Positions 1-5,562 of a DNA stretch of 5,562 nucleotides are shown one piece after another. Each line of letters starts with the position of its first letter. Position 1 is the first letter of the stretch. The position numbers were made by a program, and so were the translations under genes. The notes below the pieces were generated by a model, which ran no database searches, was not told where the DNA came from, and saw only the letters and a program-made list of their open reading frames with translations. The stretch is from Candidatus Omnitrophota bacterium (GTDB lineage: Bacteria > Omnitrophota > Omnitrophia > Omnitrophales > Aquincolibacteriaceae), in the NCBI GenBank assembly GCA_023246995.1, contig JAHFHI010000108.1, positions 1-5,562 of the forward strand, written 5' to 3'.

Positions 1-1209
1 GATGTCAGCGTTCAATCTGTTTTAAATGATGAATTTCGACAAAAAACACGTCTAAAAGATCCGGCGGTGAAAGAGGAAATCCGCAAGGAGATTACAGCAG
101 CGCTTATCGAAGCACTTCTCGCTGAAGGTTTTAACCAAGACCCGAATGATCCCGATGTCTACATCAACCCCAAACGCTCGGAAGTGAGGCCGGCTTCTCA
201 AGTCCTGGAGGGAACGCCGGAGGCCGGTCCTGCGGGTCCGAAAAACGTCAAAGGCGAAAAGCCCCTGGCGGCAGAAGTTGTTTTGACCCCGGCCGAGAAC
301 GTGATCGCGCGCACCATGACCGAAGGCATTATTTCCTGGGCGAGTTTTTTAAGGATTCTCGGAGCCGGTGTTGGGGCGCTTGCGCTTGTCGTGAGCGCTG
401 TTCTCGGCCGGCCCGCTTTTGCCCAGGCCACGCGCTCTCAAACCCCCGAGGGAGGCTATCTGGCAAAGGAACTGGGGCAGGGCAGCGTCCCCGAATTAAC
501 CTCCAAGCTGATTCCCGAGGAAGGAGCCTTTGCCCGGGCGAGCGCCGACAATTCCGGGCTTGCTTTGATGGATCTCGGAGCCCTTGAGAGGATCAGCCAA
601 AACCCACGCGCGCTTTTTTATCTTATGCTTGCCGCGAGCCGTTATCAGACCGGTGAAGCGCCGGTCCTTGCCAGCATGGTTCCGGCCGGGGAAATCCCAC
701 GGATTAAAAGGGACCTCATCAAAGCGCTCAACCAGAAAGGCGCGGCCGTGGGCGCGGAGGTACAATATCTAAACGGTCTGATTGAAGGCATCAAGGCCGG
801 AACGTTTATCCGCTTTATTGCTGTTTCCCCGGATCAGGAGCTTCAGGCGTTCAAAAAAATCGTGGATGAGAACCGGGGCGGCGTTACGACGTGGCATTCC
901 ATGCCCGGGGATTCGCCGGCAGAGGCCCGGGACGAAGGCGTGCATTTCGCGCTCGGGGATGCGATCGATGAAAATGACATGGTCGCTTTGGTGGCGGCCG
1001 TGGTGGTCAGTAAGCGCCTTGCCGATCAGATCAAGGGCGGCGCGGAGCTCCTGAAAGGCGAGCTTCTCAAAGAGGAAGTCAAACGCTTTGTCGAGCGGGA
1101 GCTTCCGGGCTTCAAACCCGGTGAAGACGGCGTCATCACGCCGCAGAACCTGGCCGAGTTCGTCCAGTTTTCGCACCAGGTGGCCGAGTACATCCAGGCC
1201 ATGGCCTAA
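1..1209 (+). CDS. Hypothetical protein with internal signal-like segment, 5' end probably outside the window
   Basis: I do not recognise this protein. The reading frame is open from base 1 to the TAA at 1207-1209. A GTG at 67 is a possible start (380 residues) but has no Shine-Dalgarno, so the gene probably begins upstream of the window. Numbered from that GTG, residues 1-85 are charged and Pro/Gly-rich and include the motif RSEVR (37-41). Residues 92-120 form one hydrophobic stretch ending in PAFAQA, which resembles a Sec signal peptide h-region plus an Ala-X-Ala cleavage site. An ATG at 316 would place this stretch at the N-terminus of a normal ~36-residue signal peptide, giving a 297-residue secreted protein. 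However, the DNA between about 180 and 315 has the GC-rich third positions of coding sequence, which favours the longer form. The C-terminal ~260 residues are mixed helical and soluble with no catalytic motif I can name. The histidine kinase gene follows after 75 bp on the same strand. Confidence 0.8.
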   Translation, partial: DVSVQSVLNDEFRQKTRLKDPAVKEEIRKEITAALIEALLAEGFNQDPNDPDVYINPKRSEVRPASQVLEGTPEAGPAGPKNVKGEKPLAAEVVLTPAENVIARTMTEGIISWASFLRILGAGVGALALVVSAVLGRPAFAQATRSQTPEGGYLAKELGQGSVPELTSKLIPEEGAFARASADNSGLALMDLGALERISQNPRALFYLMLAASRYQTGEAPVLASMVPAGEIPRIKRDLIKALNQKGAAVGAEVQYLNGLIEGIKAGTFIRFIAVSPDQELQAFKKIVDENRGGVTTWHSMPGDSPAEARDEGVHFALGDAIDENDMVALVAAVVVSKRLADQIKGGAELLKGELLKEEVKRFVERELPGFKPGEDGVITPQNLAEFVQFSHQVAEYIQAMA

Positions 1210-1284
1210 GGCTTTCTGCCGAGGCGGCCTTCCCGAAAAAGCTTCTCCTTGCAAAAAATCCCGGGGTGTTTTAAAAGAAACGCT

Positions 1285-2658
1285 ATGGAGCTTCTTTATC
1301 CTTCCGGTTTGGTCATTGCCCTTTCCCTGGTGGGCTATAACGCGCTTCTTACCGGTTTCTTTGTGCTTTTCAAGCGCCGTGACCGGCTCGGTTTCAATTA
1401 TCTTGTCTCAAGCCTTTTTACTTTCGGCTGGGCGCTCGGGCTTTCATTTCTCTATAACAACGAAGCTAATCCCGCGTTCTCCCGCCCCTGGGGCGTATTC
1501 TCCCAAGTGTGCTTTTTCGCGATGCCTCTGGCCTGGTTTTATTTTGTGCTGGTCTATATGAAAAAGGAGCGGGAATACGCCAAGGCCTTAGGGGCCGTGG
1601 CGCTTGCCGCGGCCGCCTTCCTGGCCTTAAGCGCCACCCCGTGGTTCATTCTGCAGTTCAGAAGCGCGGACGTGCTCTTAAACGTCCCGCTTCCGGGCCC
1701 GGCTTACAAGGCCTTGAGCGTTCTTTTTTTCACCGTGCTGGTTTACGCCTTCTGGATTTTTTATGAATTCTGGAAGCAGGAAAAGTCGCCGCTTAAACGC
1801 TCTGATTCGAAGACCCTGTTTCTTGCGCAGCTTTACGGGTTCAGCCTGGCCGCGCTTTCGCTTCTGCCCGCGTACGGGGTGAACCTTCCCCAGTACCATT
1901 TTTTTTTGATGCCGCTTTGGCAGTTTTTTCTGGCCTATGCGATGGTGCGTCATCACCTTCTTGATTTCGAGTCTCTGGAAAAGGAAATGCACCGCGACAA
2001 GCTGGCCAGCCTTTCGACGCTTTCGGCCGGCATGCACCATGAACTTAAAAATCCCCTGACCACGATCAAGATCTTCGCCGAGTACCTGCCTCAAAAATAC
2101 GACGACCCCGAGTTCCGCAAGACTTTTCAGGAGGTCGTGCCGGCCGAGGTCCGGCGGGTGAATGATCTTTTAAGCCAGCTTCTCAATTTTTCAAAACCCC
2201 GCGAGCCCGAACTGCGGCCGGTCAAACTGATGGCGCTCGTCGGTGAAACGCTTGATTTTCTCAAACCCGTGATCGAGAAAAGCGGGGTGGAGATTCGCGG
2301 GGCGCGGCAGGAGGATCCCGAAGTCCCGGCGGACCGAGACCAAATGAAGCAGGTTTTTTTGAATCTGATTTTAAACGCGCTTCAGGCCATGCCGGAAGGC
2401 GGGCGTCTTGAGGTGTCCGGGGACTGGAACGCGAAGGGGCAGTTCGCCGTGGCCATTTCCGACACCGGCGCCGGGATCGACCCGGTACAGCTTAAAAGAA
2501 TTTTCGACCCCTTTTTCACTACCAAAGCCAAAGGGACGGGGCTCGGGCTTTCGATTGTGCAGCAGATCTTAAGCGCCCACGGCGCCGACATTCAGGTGAC
2601 AAGCCAACCCGGCCGCGGCACCCGCTGCCAGATCTCCTTCAAAAATATCAAGCGTTAA
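1285..2658 (+). CDS. Seven-transmembrane sensor histidine kinase
   Basis: Inner-membrane sensor kinase of 457 residues that should autophosphorylate on His and pass phosphate to a response regulator. Seven hydrophobic segments lie at about residues 7-29, 37-57, 69-91, 100-121, 140-161, 178-198 and 205-221, the layout of the 7TM N-terminal sensor region found in some histidine kinases. The cytoplasmic core follows: H box at 250-257 (MHHELKNP, phosphodonor His252), N box (Asn360, Asn364), G1 (DTGAG, 393-397), F box (FDPFF, 407-411), G2 (GTGLGL, 417-422) and G3 (GRGT, 443-446). All key residues are present, and the core resembles the NtrB/AtoS-like HisKA class. There is no PAS, HAMP or receiver domain. 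I chose the ATG at 1285 because the first membrane helix begins directly after it. A TTG at 1249 would add 12 unremarkable residues. Neither start has a good Shine-Dalgarno. The signal sensed is unknown. The convergent receiver gene at 2797-3168 is the likely partner by position only. Confidence 0.93.
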   Translation: MELLYPSGLVIALSLVGYNALLTGFFVLFKRRDRLGFNYLVSSLFTFGWALGLSFLYNNEANPAFSRPWGVFSQVCFFAMPLAWFYFVLVYMKKEREYAKALGAVALAAAAFLALSATPWFILQFRSADVLLNVPLPGPAYKALSVLFFTVLVYAFWIFYEFWKQEKSPLKRSDSKTLFLAQLYGFSLAALSLLPAYGVNLPQYHFFLMPLWQFFLAYAMVRHHLLDFESLEKEMHRDKLASLSTLSAGMHHELKNPLTTIKIFAEYLPQKYDDPEFRKTFQEVVPAEVRRVNDLLSQLLNFSKPREPELRPVKLMALVGETLDFLKPVIEKSGVEIRGARQEDPEVPADRDQMKQVFLNLILNALQAMPEGGRLEVSGDWNAKGQFAVAISDTGAGIDPVQLKRIFDPFFTTKAKGTGLGLSIVQQILSAHGADIQVTSQPGRGTRCQISFKNIKR

Positions 2659-2793
2659 AACTCGAGTTTTTCAAATTCCCCCTAGGGGAGCGGGCAGCGG
2701 TGCGGGTAACGTGGCGTTTGGGTATCCCCTCATCCGAGCCTTCTCCCCAAGGGGAGAAGGAACTGCCTATAAAAATTCAGAACTCGAGGTTAA
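2657..2793. repeat. REP/MITE-like foldback element between convergent genes
   Basis: Nearly the whole gap between the kinase and the receiver gene is an imperfect inverted repeat. The left end has the perfect palindrome AAAACTCGAGTTTT (2657-2670), overlapping the kinase stop codon. The right end has AACTCGAGGTT (2781-2791). Read on the minus strand, the right end matches the left around CTCGAG and then continues through AATT and TAGG in the same order. Inside is a strong hairpin (2739-2760) with perfect 10-base arms CCTTCTCCCC and GGGGAGAAGG separated by AA, plus a smaller palindrome CCCCTAGGGG near 2679-2688. No T-run follows the hairpin on either strand, so it is not a textbook intrinsic terminator, though it could still stop or stabilise both converging transcripts. 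No transposase is present. Confidence 0.6.
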
Positions 2794-2796
2794 AAG

Positions 2797-3168
2797 TTAT
2801 TTCCCGGTGACGGCGGCGAGCGTTTCGAGAATCTTTGCCGCGTCAAAGGGTTTGGGGATGTAATCCGCCGCGCCCGCGCGGATGGATTCCTGGGCGATCT
2901 CCGCGCTTTGATAACCGGTCACGATAATCACGGGCAGGGCGGGACGCAGTTTTTTGATTTCTTTCAGGATCTCCAGGCCGTGAAGTTTCGGCATTTTAAT
3001 GTCCAGAAGCACCGCGGCCGGGGACATGGATTTTAGGGCTTCAAGCGCTTCCACTCCGTTTTCGGCAAACGTGAGATCATAGCCGCCGGAGAGAATCAAT
3101 TTGAGAGATTCCCGGATCCCTTTTTCGTCATCGCAGACAAGCACGGCCTTTTTCGTTTGAGATGTCAT
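2797..3168 (-). CDS. Single-domain response regulator (CheY/Spo0F-like receiver)
   Basis: A 123-residue stand-alone receiver domain, cytoplasmic, expected to accept phosphate from a histidine kinase. Visible active-site residues: acidic pair Asp13-Asp14 (VCDDE), phospho-acceptor Asp56 (LLDIKMP), conserved Thr84 (VTG) and Lys106 (KPF). The length is that of a bare receiver. It has no DNA-binding or enzymatic output domain, so it must act by protein-protein contact or as a phosphorelay intermediate. An in-frame ATG at 3189 would add seven residues (MCCGGSA). I prefer the ATG at 3168 because GGAGG (minus strand, complement of 3176-3180) lies seven bases before it. The gene starts 40 bp after the stop of the XRE-cupin gene on the same strand and is probably cotranscribed with it. 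It converges on the 7TM histidine kinase, the nearest candidate phosphodonor. Confidence 0.95.
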   Translation of the reverse strand: MTSQTKKAVLVCDDEKGIRESLKLILSGGYDLTFAENGVEALEALKSMSPAAVLLDIKMPKLHGLEILKEIKKLRPALPVIIVTGYQSAEIAQESIRAGAADYIPKPFDAAKILETLAAVTGK

Positions 3169-3175
3169 CGCAGAA

Positions 3176-3180
3176 CCTCC
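3176..3180 (-). promoter_or_regulatory. Ribosome binding site for the response regulator
   Basis: GGAGG on the minus strand with a seven-base spacer to the ATG at 3168. It decides the start codon against the ATG at 3189, for which this site would lie inside the coding region. It is the clearest Shine-Dalgarno of any gene in the window. Confidence 0.75.
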
Positions 3181-3208
3181 GCAGCACAAAAGTCAAAAGT
3201 TTCGGGTT

Positions 3209-3763
3209 TCACAGGGACACCGGGGTAATGACCGACAGGCACTGGGTTTCGCTTTTAAGCGGATTCCTGCAGGCGTGAGCCCTTGAGGCCGGGAAATAAA
3301 CGCTTTCTCCCTGATTGAGCAGCCGTTTTTCGGGCCCTATGCGGAGTTCAAGAGTTCCCTTGAAAACATAAATAAAGCGTTCCGTGCCAAGCGGGTATTC
3401 TTCTTCCTCCGTGTAGCCCTCGGCCTTCAGTTTGAGGAGCACGGGCATCATCTTTTTTTGAAGGGCGCCGGTTACGAGGAGCTCCGCCACGGAGCCGCTT
3501 GAATGCGTAAAGGTCTCCGCGGGATTTTTTTCTTTTTGGCCGATGCTCTCGGCCATCTCGCTAAGCACGTTTTCATAAAGCTCGGGCAGGCGGATTGAAA
3601 GGGCTTCGGCAATCTTCAGATGGGATTCCAGGGTCCCGGGCATTTTTTCGTTTTCGATCCGGCTTAAGGTGGCCGGGTCAATGCCGGTCTTTTGGGAGAC
3701 CTCGACAATCGTTAGATTCTGTTTTTTTCGCAGATTTTTGATCCTTTTTCCAAGCCCTTTCAT
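3209..3763 (-). CDS. XRE-family transcriptional regulator with C-terminal cupin domain
   Basis: A 184-residue DNA-binding regulator. Residues 4-62 are an XRE/Cro-type helix-turn-helix (KRIKNLRKKQNLT, then VSQKTGIDPATLSRIE, with the recognition helix at about 29-37). Residues 63-100 are a linker. Residues about 104-182 form a small cupin barrel with the pattern YVFKGTLEL, QGESVYFPA and AHACRN. Proteins of this architecture usually sense a small molecule through the cupin. Here the metal-ligand set looks incomplete: Glu128 and His163 are at plausible positions, but the usual first HxH is absent, so the barrel may be metal-free. The ATG at 3763 places the helix-turn-helix at the very N-terminus as expected, but no Shine-Dalgarno precedes it. 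The receiver gene follows after 40 bp and probably shares its transcript. The target is unknown; autoregulation through the inverted repeat just upstream is possible. Confidence 0.92.
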   Translation of the reverse strand: MKGLGKRIKNLRKKQNLTIVEVSQKTGIDPATLSRIENEKMPGTLESHLKIAEALSIRLPELYENVLSEMAESIGQKEKNPAETFTHSSGSVAELLVTGALQKKMMPVLLKLKAEGYTEEEEYPLGTERFIYVFKGTLELRIGPEKRLLNQGESVYFPASRAHACRNPLKSETQCLSVITPVSL

Positions 3764-3782
3764 GAGAGAAATTTAGCAGAAA

Positions 3783-3802
3783 TTGATAAAAATACAAATC
3801 AA
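3783..3802. promoter_or_regulatory. Operator-like inverted repeat upstream of the XRE-cupin gene
   Basis: TTGAT (3783-3787) and ATCAA (3798-3802) form a perfect 5-base inverted repeat with a 10-base spacer, so the half-sites are about 15 bp apart centre to centre. It lies 20-39 bp before the XRE start codon and overlaps the promoter candidate, where an autorepressor would bind. A second small inverted repeat, CTTC-AGGT-GAAG, is at about 3808-3819. AT-rich DNA gives such short repeats by chance, so this is a suggestion only. Confidence 0.25.
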
Positions 3803-3818
3803 ATTTGCTTCAGGTGAA
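3789..3818 (-). promoter_or_regulatory. Weak sigma70-type promoter candidate for the XRE-receiver operon
   Basis: On the minus strand, TTCACC (complement of 3813-3818) and TATTTT (complement of 3789-3794) are 18 bases apart, each matching the consensus at four of six positions. Transcription would start near 3782, giving a leader of about 19 bases before the ATG at 3763. The surrounding DNA is AT-rich and intergenic, which fits a promoter but also makes chance matches common. Confidence 0.25.
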
Positions 3819-3859
3819 GATAAATCATTCACAGGAGGTTTTCCGAGATAAATAGCGCG

Positions 3860-3983
3860 AGGCAGGGCCACTTCTAAGAATATTTTTCTCCCCCCACAAT
3901 GTAGTAGGGAGAAGGTTCCAATTAGGGGGGCGGGGAGTTGCAAACTTAAAAAATAAGGCTAAAAGCAGGCTTGGGCCCTGCCT
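3860..3983. repeat. Second foldback (MITE/REP-like) element
   Basis: The ends are a perfect 10-base inverted repeat: AGGCAGGGCC (3860-3869) and GGCCCTGCCT (3974-3983). The similarity continues inward imperfectly: CTTCTAAGAATATTTTT on the left corresponds to CTTTTAGCCTTATTTTTT read on the minus strand from the right, after an 8-base insertion. Further in, CTCCCCCC (3888-3895) can pair with GGGGGGCGGGGAG (3925-3937), and a nested hairpin pairs TTCTCCC with GGGAGAA (3908-3914). I see no clear target-site duplication and no protein in it. The element fills a third of the 360-bp divergent gap; the remaining bases up to 4036 show nothing I can name with confidence. Confidence 0.55.
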
Positions 3984-4036
3984 TGAGATTTTTGAAATAT
4001 CAGGTATCTTTATGAATAGCATAATTTTAGGGCCAT

Positions 4037-4070
4037 AAAAATGAGCTCGAGGCTTCTCGGGCTTATTTTT
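4037..4070 (+). terminator. Terminator-like stem-loop before the exported-protein gene
   Basis: A 15-base-pair stem (4037-4051 with 4056-4070) closed by the loop GCTT. Every position pairs in plus-strand RNA, including two G-U pairs (G43-U64 and U47-G60 within 4000+). In minus-strand RNA those two become A-C mismatches, so the fold favours plus-strand transcription. The GC core is flanked by AAAAA on the left and TTTTT on the right, as in an A-tract/U-tract intrinsic terminator. No plus-strand gene lies upstream within the gap, so it either ends an unannotated transcript, attenuates the downstream gene, or is a stabilising 5' stem-loop. Confidence 0.6.
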
Positions 4071-4076
4071 AGCTCC

Positions 4077-4106
4077 TTAACTTTGATGTTTAAAAAAGGA
4101 TTTAAT
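4077..4106 (+). promoter_or_regulatory. Promoter candidate for the exported-protein gene
   Basis: TTAACT (4077-4082, four of six matches to the -35 consensus) and TTTAAT (4101-4106, five of six to the -10) are 18 bases apart. They sit directly after the stem-loop and would start transcription near 4113, about 11 bases before the ATG. An alternative -10, CATAAT (4020-4025, five of six), lies before the stem-loop but lacks a good -35. If that one is used, the stem-loop would sit almost at the 5' end of the mRNA. Confidence 0.3.
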
Positions 4107-4123
4107 TAACTTCATCCATAGTG

Positions 4124-5562
4124 ATGCCTAATCATTCTGTCAATTCTTACGGCATTGGCCTGCGTGTCACTGCGTTTCTAACCGTGGTGCTTTTCTCTTG
4201 GAACACCGTGGTTTGGGGTGACGGCAGTAGCCGTATTTCGCCGAACGCGCAAAGCGTCCCGGCCTCTGTCCCTTCCGCTCAAAACGATTTCTCGTTTATC
4301 GATATTCCCGCGCGATTGGGAGAAGTGAAGCGGCGTTTTCAGGGGACCTCTCCGGGTTTGGTGATCCACATTCAGGACGCGCACGTCAATCAGGAGGCCC
4401 AGCGAAAAATAGCCGCGATCATTGATTATTTCGTCGAGAATCACGGGGCCCGCAGTGTCAACGTGGAAGGCGCCTCCGGAGAAATTGCCCATCATCTTCT
4501 TTCCGCGTACCCGCACAAAAAAGCAAGAAAGCTGGCGGCGGATTATTTTCTAAAAGAGTCCTTGATCACGGGTCCCGAATATCTCGCGATCGCAAAGCGC
4601 TCCGGGCTGACGCTCTTTGGCATGGAAGACGCCGGCCTCTACGACGCCAACCGCAGCGTCTTTCTCGAGGCCCTTGATTACAAGGTGCGCGACGAGGCCG
4701 TGCTTGAAAAGTTGCGGGAGGTGCTTGAGAAAATGGGACGCCATGTTTTTTCCCCCGCCCTCTGGAAACTCATCCGGATGAAGGATTCTTTTGAGAGCCA
4801 GACCGAGGAGCTTGGGGACTACGCGGGTTTTTTAAGCAGGATGGCCGGGGAACACGGAATCAGCTTTCCGGAAGGGAGTCAAATCAAAGCCTTTCTGGGT
4901 CTCCTCGATTACGAGAGCCGCATTGATTTCGAGGCCGCCGAGCGGGAAGTCGCAGAACTCGTGAGAAAACTTAGCGGTTCGCTTGCCGGGGATAGCCTGG
5001 CCCGTTTTCAGGCCCAGACCAAGGCTTTTAAATCCGAAAAGCTTTCTCGCCTTGATTACTATCATTATCTGGCGGGCCTTCTCGGCGATTCGGGTTTCGA
5101 GGGCATGGGTTTTCGCGAGCTTCCCAAGTTTTTCGAATTTGTCAGGCTGCAGCAATTGATCGGTACTGGAATTTTTTCCGAGATCAGCGGGCTTGAGCGG
5201 GCGCACAAAGAAAAGCTTTTCCGCTCCGAGGATGAAAGGCGGCTTGACCGGCTTTTTCAAATCCTGGGAATCTTCGAAAAAATATTTGATTTTGCGCTTA
5301 CCGAAGAGGAGGCCGCTTTCTTTTATGAAAACCGCTCCGAATTCCGGGCCGATACGTTCCTGGAATTCCTGCGTCCCATGCTCGAAAAATATCATTTTGA
5401 CGCCAGTTTCGGGGACCTGTCTTTTTCGGTGCTGGATGAGGATCTTCCCAAGATTGAGCGCTTCTACGAACTCGCCTTCAAACGCGATCGAATCCTGATC
5501 GGCAGAGCGCTTGAGAGGATGCGGGCTTCAGGCGAAGCGGTCACGATCGTGGTAAGCGGCGG
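4124..5562 (+). CDS. Exported protein, possible Tiki/ChaN/erythromycin-esterase superfamily member, 3' end outside window
   Basis: The frame stays open from the ATG at 4124 to the right edge, giving 479 complete codons without a stop. An in-frame stop at 4103-4105 limits the start to this ATG or the GTG just before it; neither has a close Shine-Dalgarno (AAGGA at 4096-4100 is too far). Residues 1-32 look like a Sec signal peptide: Arg14, hydrophobic 15-31, possible cleavage after VWG32. A low-complexity Ser/Pro/Ala linker (35-55) follows. The conserved-looking core has VIHIQDAH (His87) followed by NQEAQ, then VNVEG (Glu115), then LFGMED (Glu168, Asp169). The middle, about 175-450, is helical and charged. 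The last visible residues are VTIVVSGG (473-480, the final Gly from two bases). A strand ending in a His motif, then Glu after the next strand, then a late Gly-Gly strand resembles the Tiki/ChaN/erythromycin-esterase layout. That is inference; the substrate is unknown. Codon use matches its neighbours. Confidence 0.88.
   Translation, partial: MPNHSVNSYGIGLRVTAFLTVVLFSWNTVVWGDGSSRISPNAQSVPASVPSAQNDFSFIDIPARLGEVKRRFQGTSPGLVIHIQDAHVNQEAQRKIAAIIDYFVENHGARSVNVEGASGEIAHHLLSAYPHKKARKLAADYFLKESLITGPEYLAIAKRSGLTLFGMEDAGLYDANRSVFLEALDYKVRDEAVLEKLREVLEKMGRHVFSPALWKLIRMKDSFESQTEELGDYAGFLSRMAGEHGISFPEGSQIKAFLGLLDYESRIDFEAAEREVAELVRKLSGSLAGDSLARFQAQTKAFKSEKLSRLDYYHYLAGLLGDSGFEGMGFRELPKFFEFVRLQQLIGTGIFSEISGLERAHKEKLFRSEDERRLDRLFQILGIFEKIFDFALTEEEAAFFYENRSEFRADTFLEFLRPMLEKYHFDASFGDLSFSVLDEDLPKIERFYELAFKRDRILIGRALERMRASGEAVTIVVSG

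Noticed and set aside
769..1254. 161-codon minus-strand frame opposite the first gene
   Set aside because: It is antisense to a coherent coding sequence and reads as low-quality His/Arg-rich protein without any domain.
1210..1284. Possible terminator or promoter between the first gene and the kinase
   Set aside because: No stem with a T-tract and no convincing -35/-10 pair; the two genes may simply be cotranscribed.
2739..2760. Hairpin read as a classical intrinsic terminator for the kinase or receiver gene
   Set aside because: No T-run follows the stem on either strand; it is better described as part of the repeat, though it may affect both transcript ends.
3833..3838. Perfect AGGAGG on the plus strand
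   Set aside because: No ATG, GTG or TTG lies 5-10 bases downstream, so it does not mark a gene start.
3825..4022. 65-codon minus-strand open frame starting at 4022
   Set aside because: It runs through the foldback element and the promoter region of the XRE gene, has no Shine-Dalgarno, and its composition follows the repeat and not coding bias.
4178..5395. Three minus-strand open frames (4178-4516, 4550-4744, 4832-5395)
   Set aside because: All are opposite the long plus-strand frame from 4124, which has a signal peptide and coherent protein sequence; the minus frames are its shadows.

Overview
The window is bacterial chromosomal DNA with GC-rich, third-position-biased genes. It holds five protein genes; the outer two run off the window edges. 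Nothing fixes the taxonomy. The first protein carries a short RSEVR motif, and the last is an exported protein with an 'IHIQDAH...VEG...LFGMED' pattern. I associate both, from memory, with uncultured Omnitrophota (former OP3) or similar bacteria. That placement is inference. There are no tRNA, rRNA, CRISPR or transposase genes.

Layout. (1) Positions 1-1209, plus strand: the 3' part of an unrecognised protein with one internal signal-like hydrophobic segment. (2) 1285-2658, plus: a seven-transmembrane sensor histidine kinase with a complete kinase core and no PAS domain. (3) 2657-2793: a convergent intergenic stretch folding into an imperfect inverted repeat with a strong GC-rich hairpin, REP/MITE-like. 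(4) 2797-3168, minus: a single-domain CheY/Spo0F-type response regulator. (5) 3209-3763, minus: an XRE-family regulator with a C-terminal cupin domain, 40 bp upstream of the response regulator and probably in the same transcript. (6) 3764-4123: a 360-bp AT-richer divergent intergenic region. It holds weak promoter candidates, an operator-like inverted repeat, a second foldback element and a 15-bp terminator-like stem-loop. (7) 4124-5562, plus, open at the right edge: an exported protein of at least 479 residues that I tentatively place near the Tiki/ChaN/erythromycin-esterase superfamily.

How the parts may work together. The histidine kinase and the receiver face each other tail to tail and together have the minimum parts of a phosphorelay: membrane sensor, phosphodonor His and acceptor Asp. 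The receiver has no output domain, so it would act through protein contact or a downstream phosphotransfer partner. The XRE-cupin protein cotranscribed with it is the obvious candidate for a transcriptional output or for control of the receiver's expression. These pairings are inferred from position only. The two less ordinary signals are the exported family protein at the right edge and the structured leader/intergenic DNA before it.
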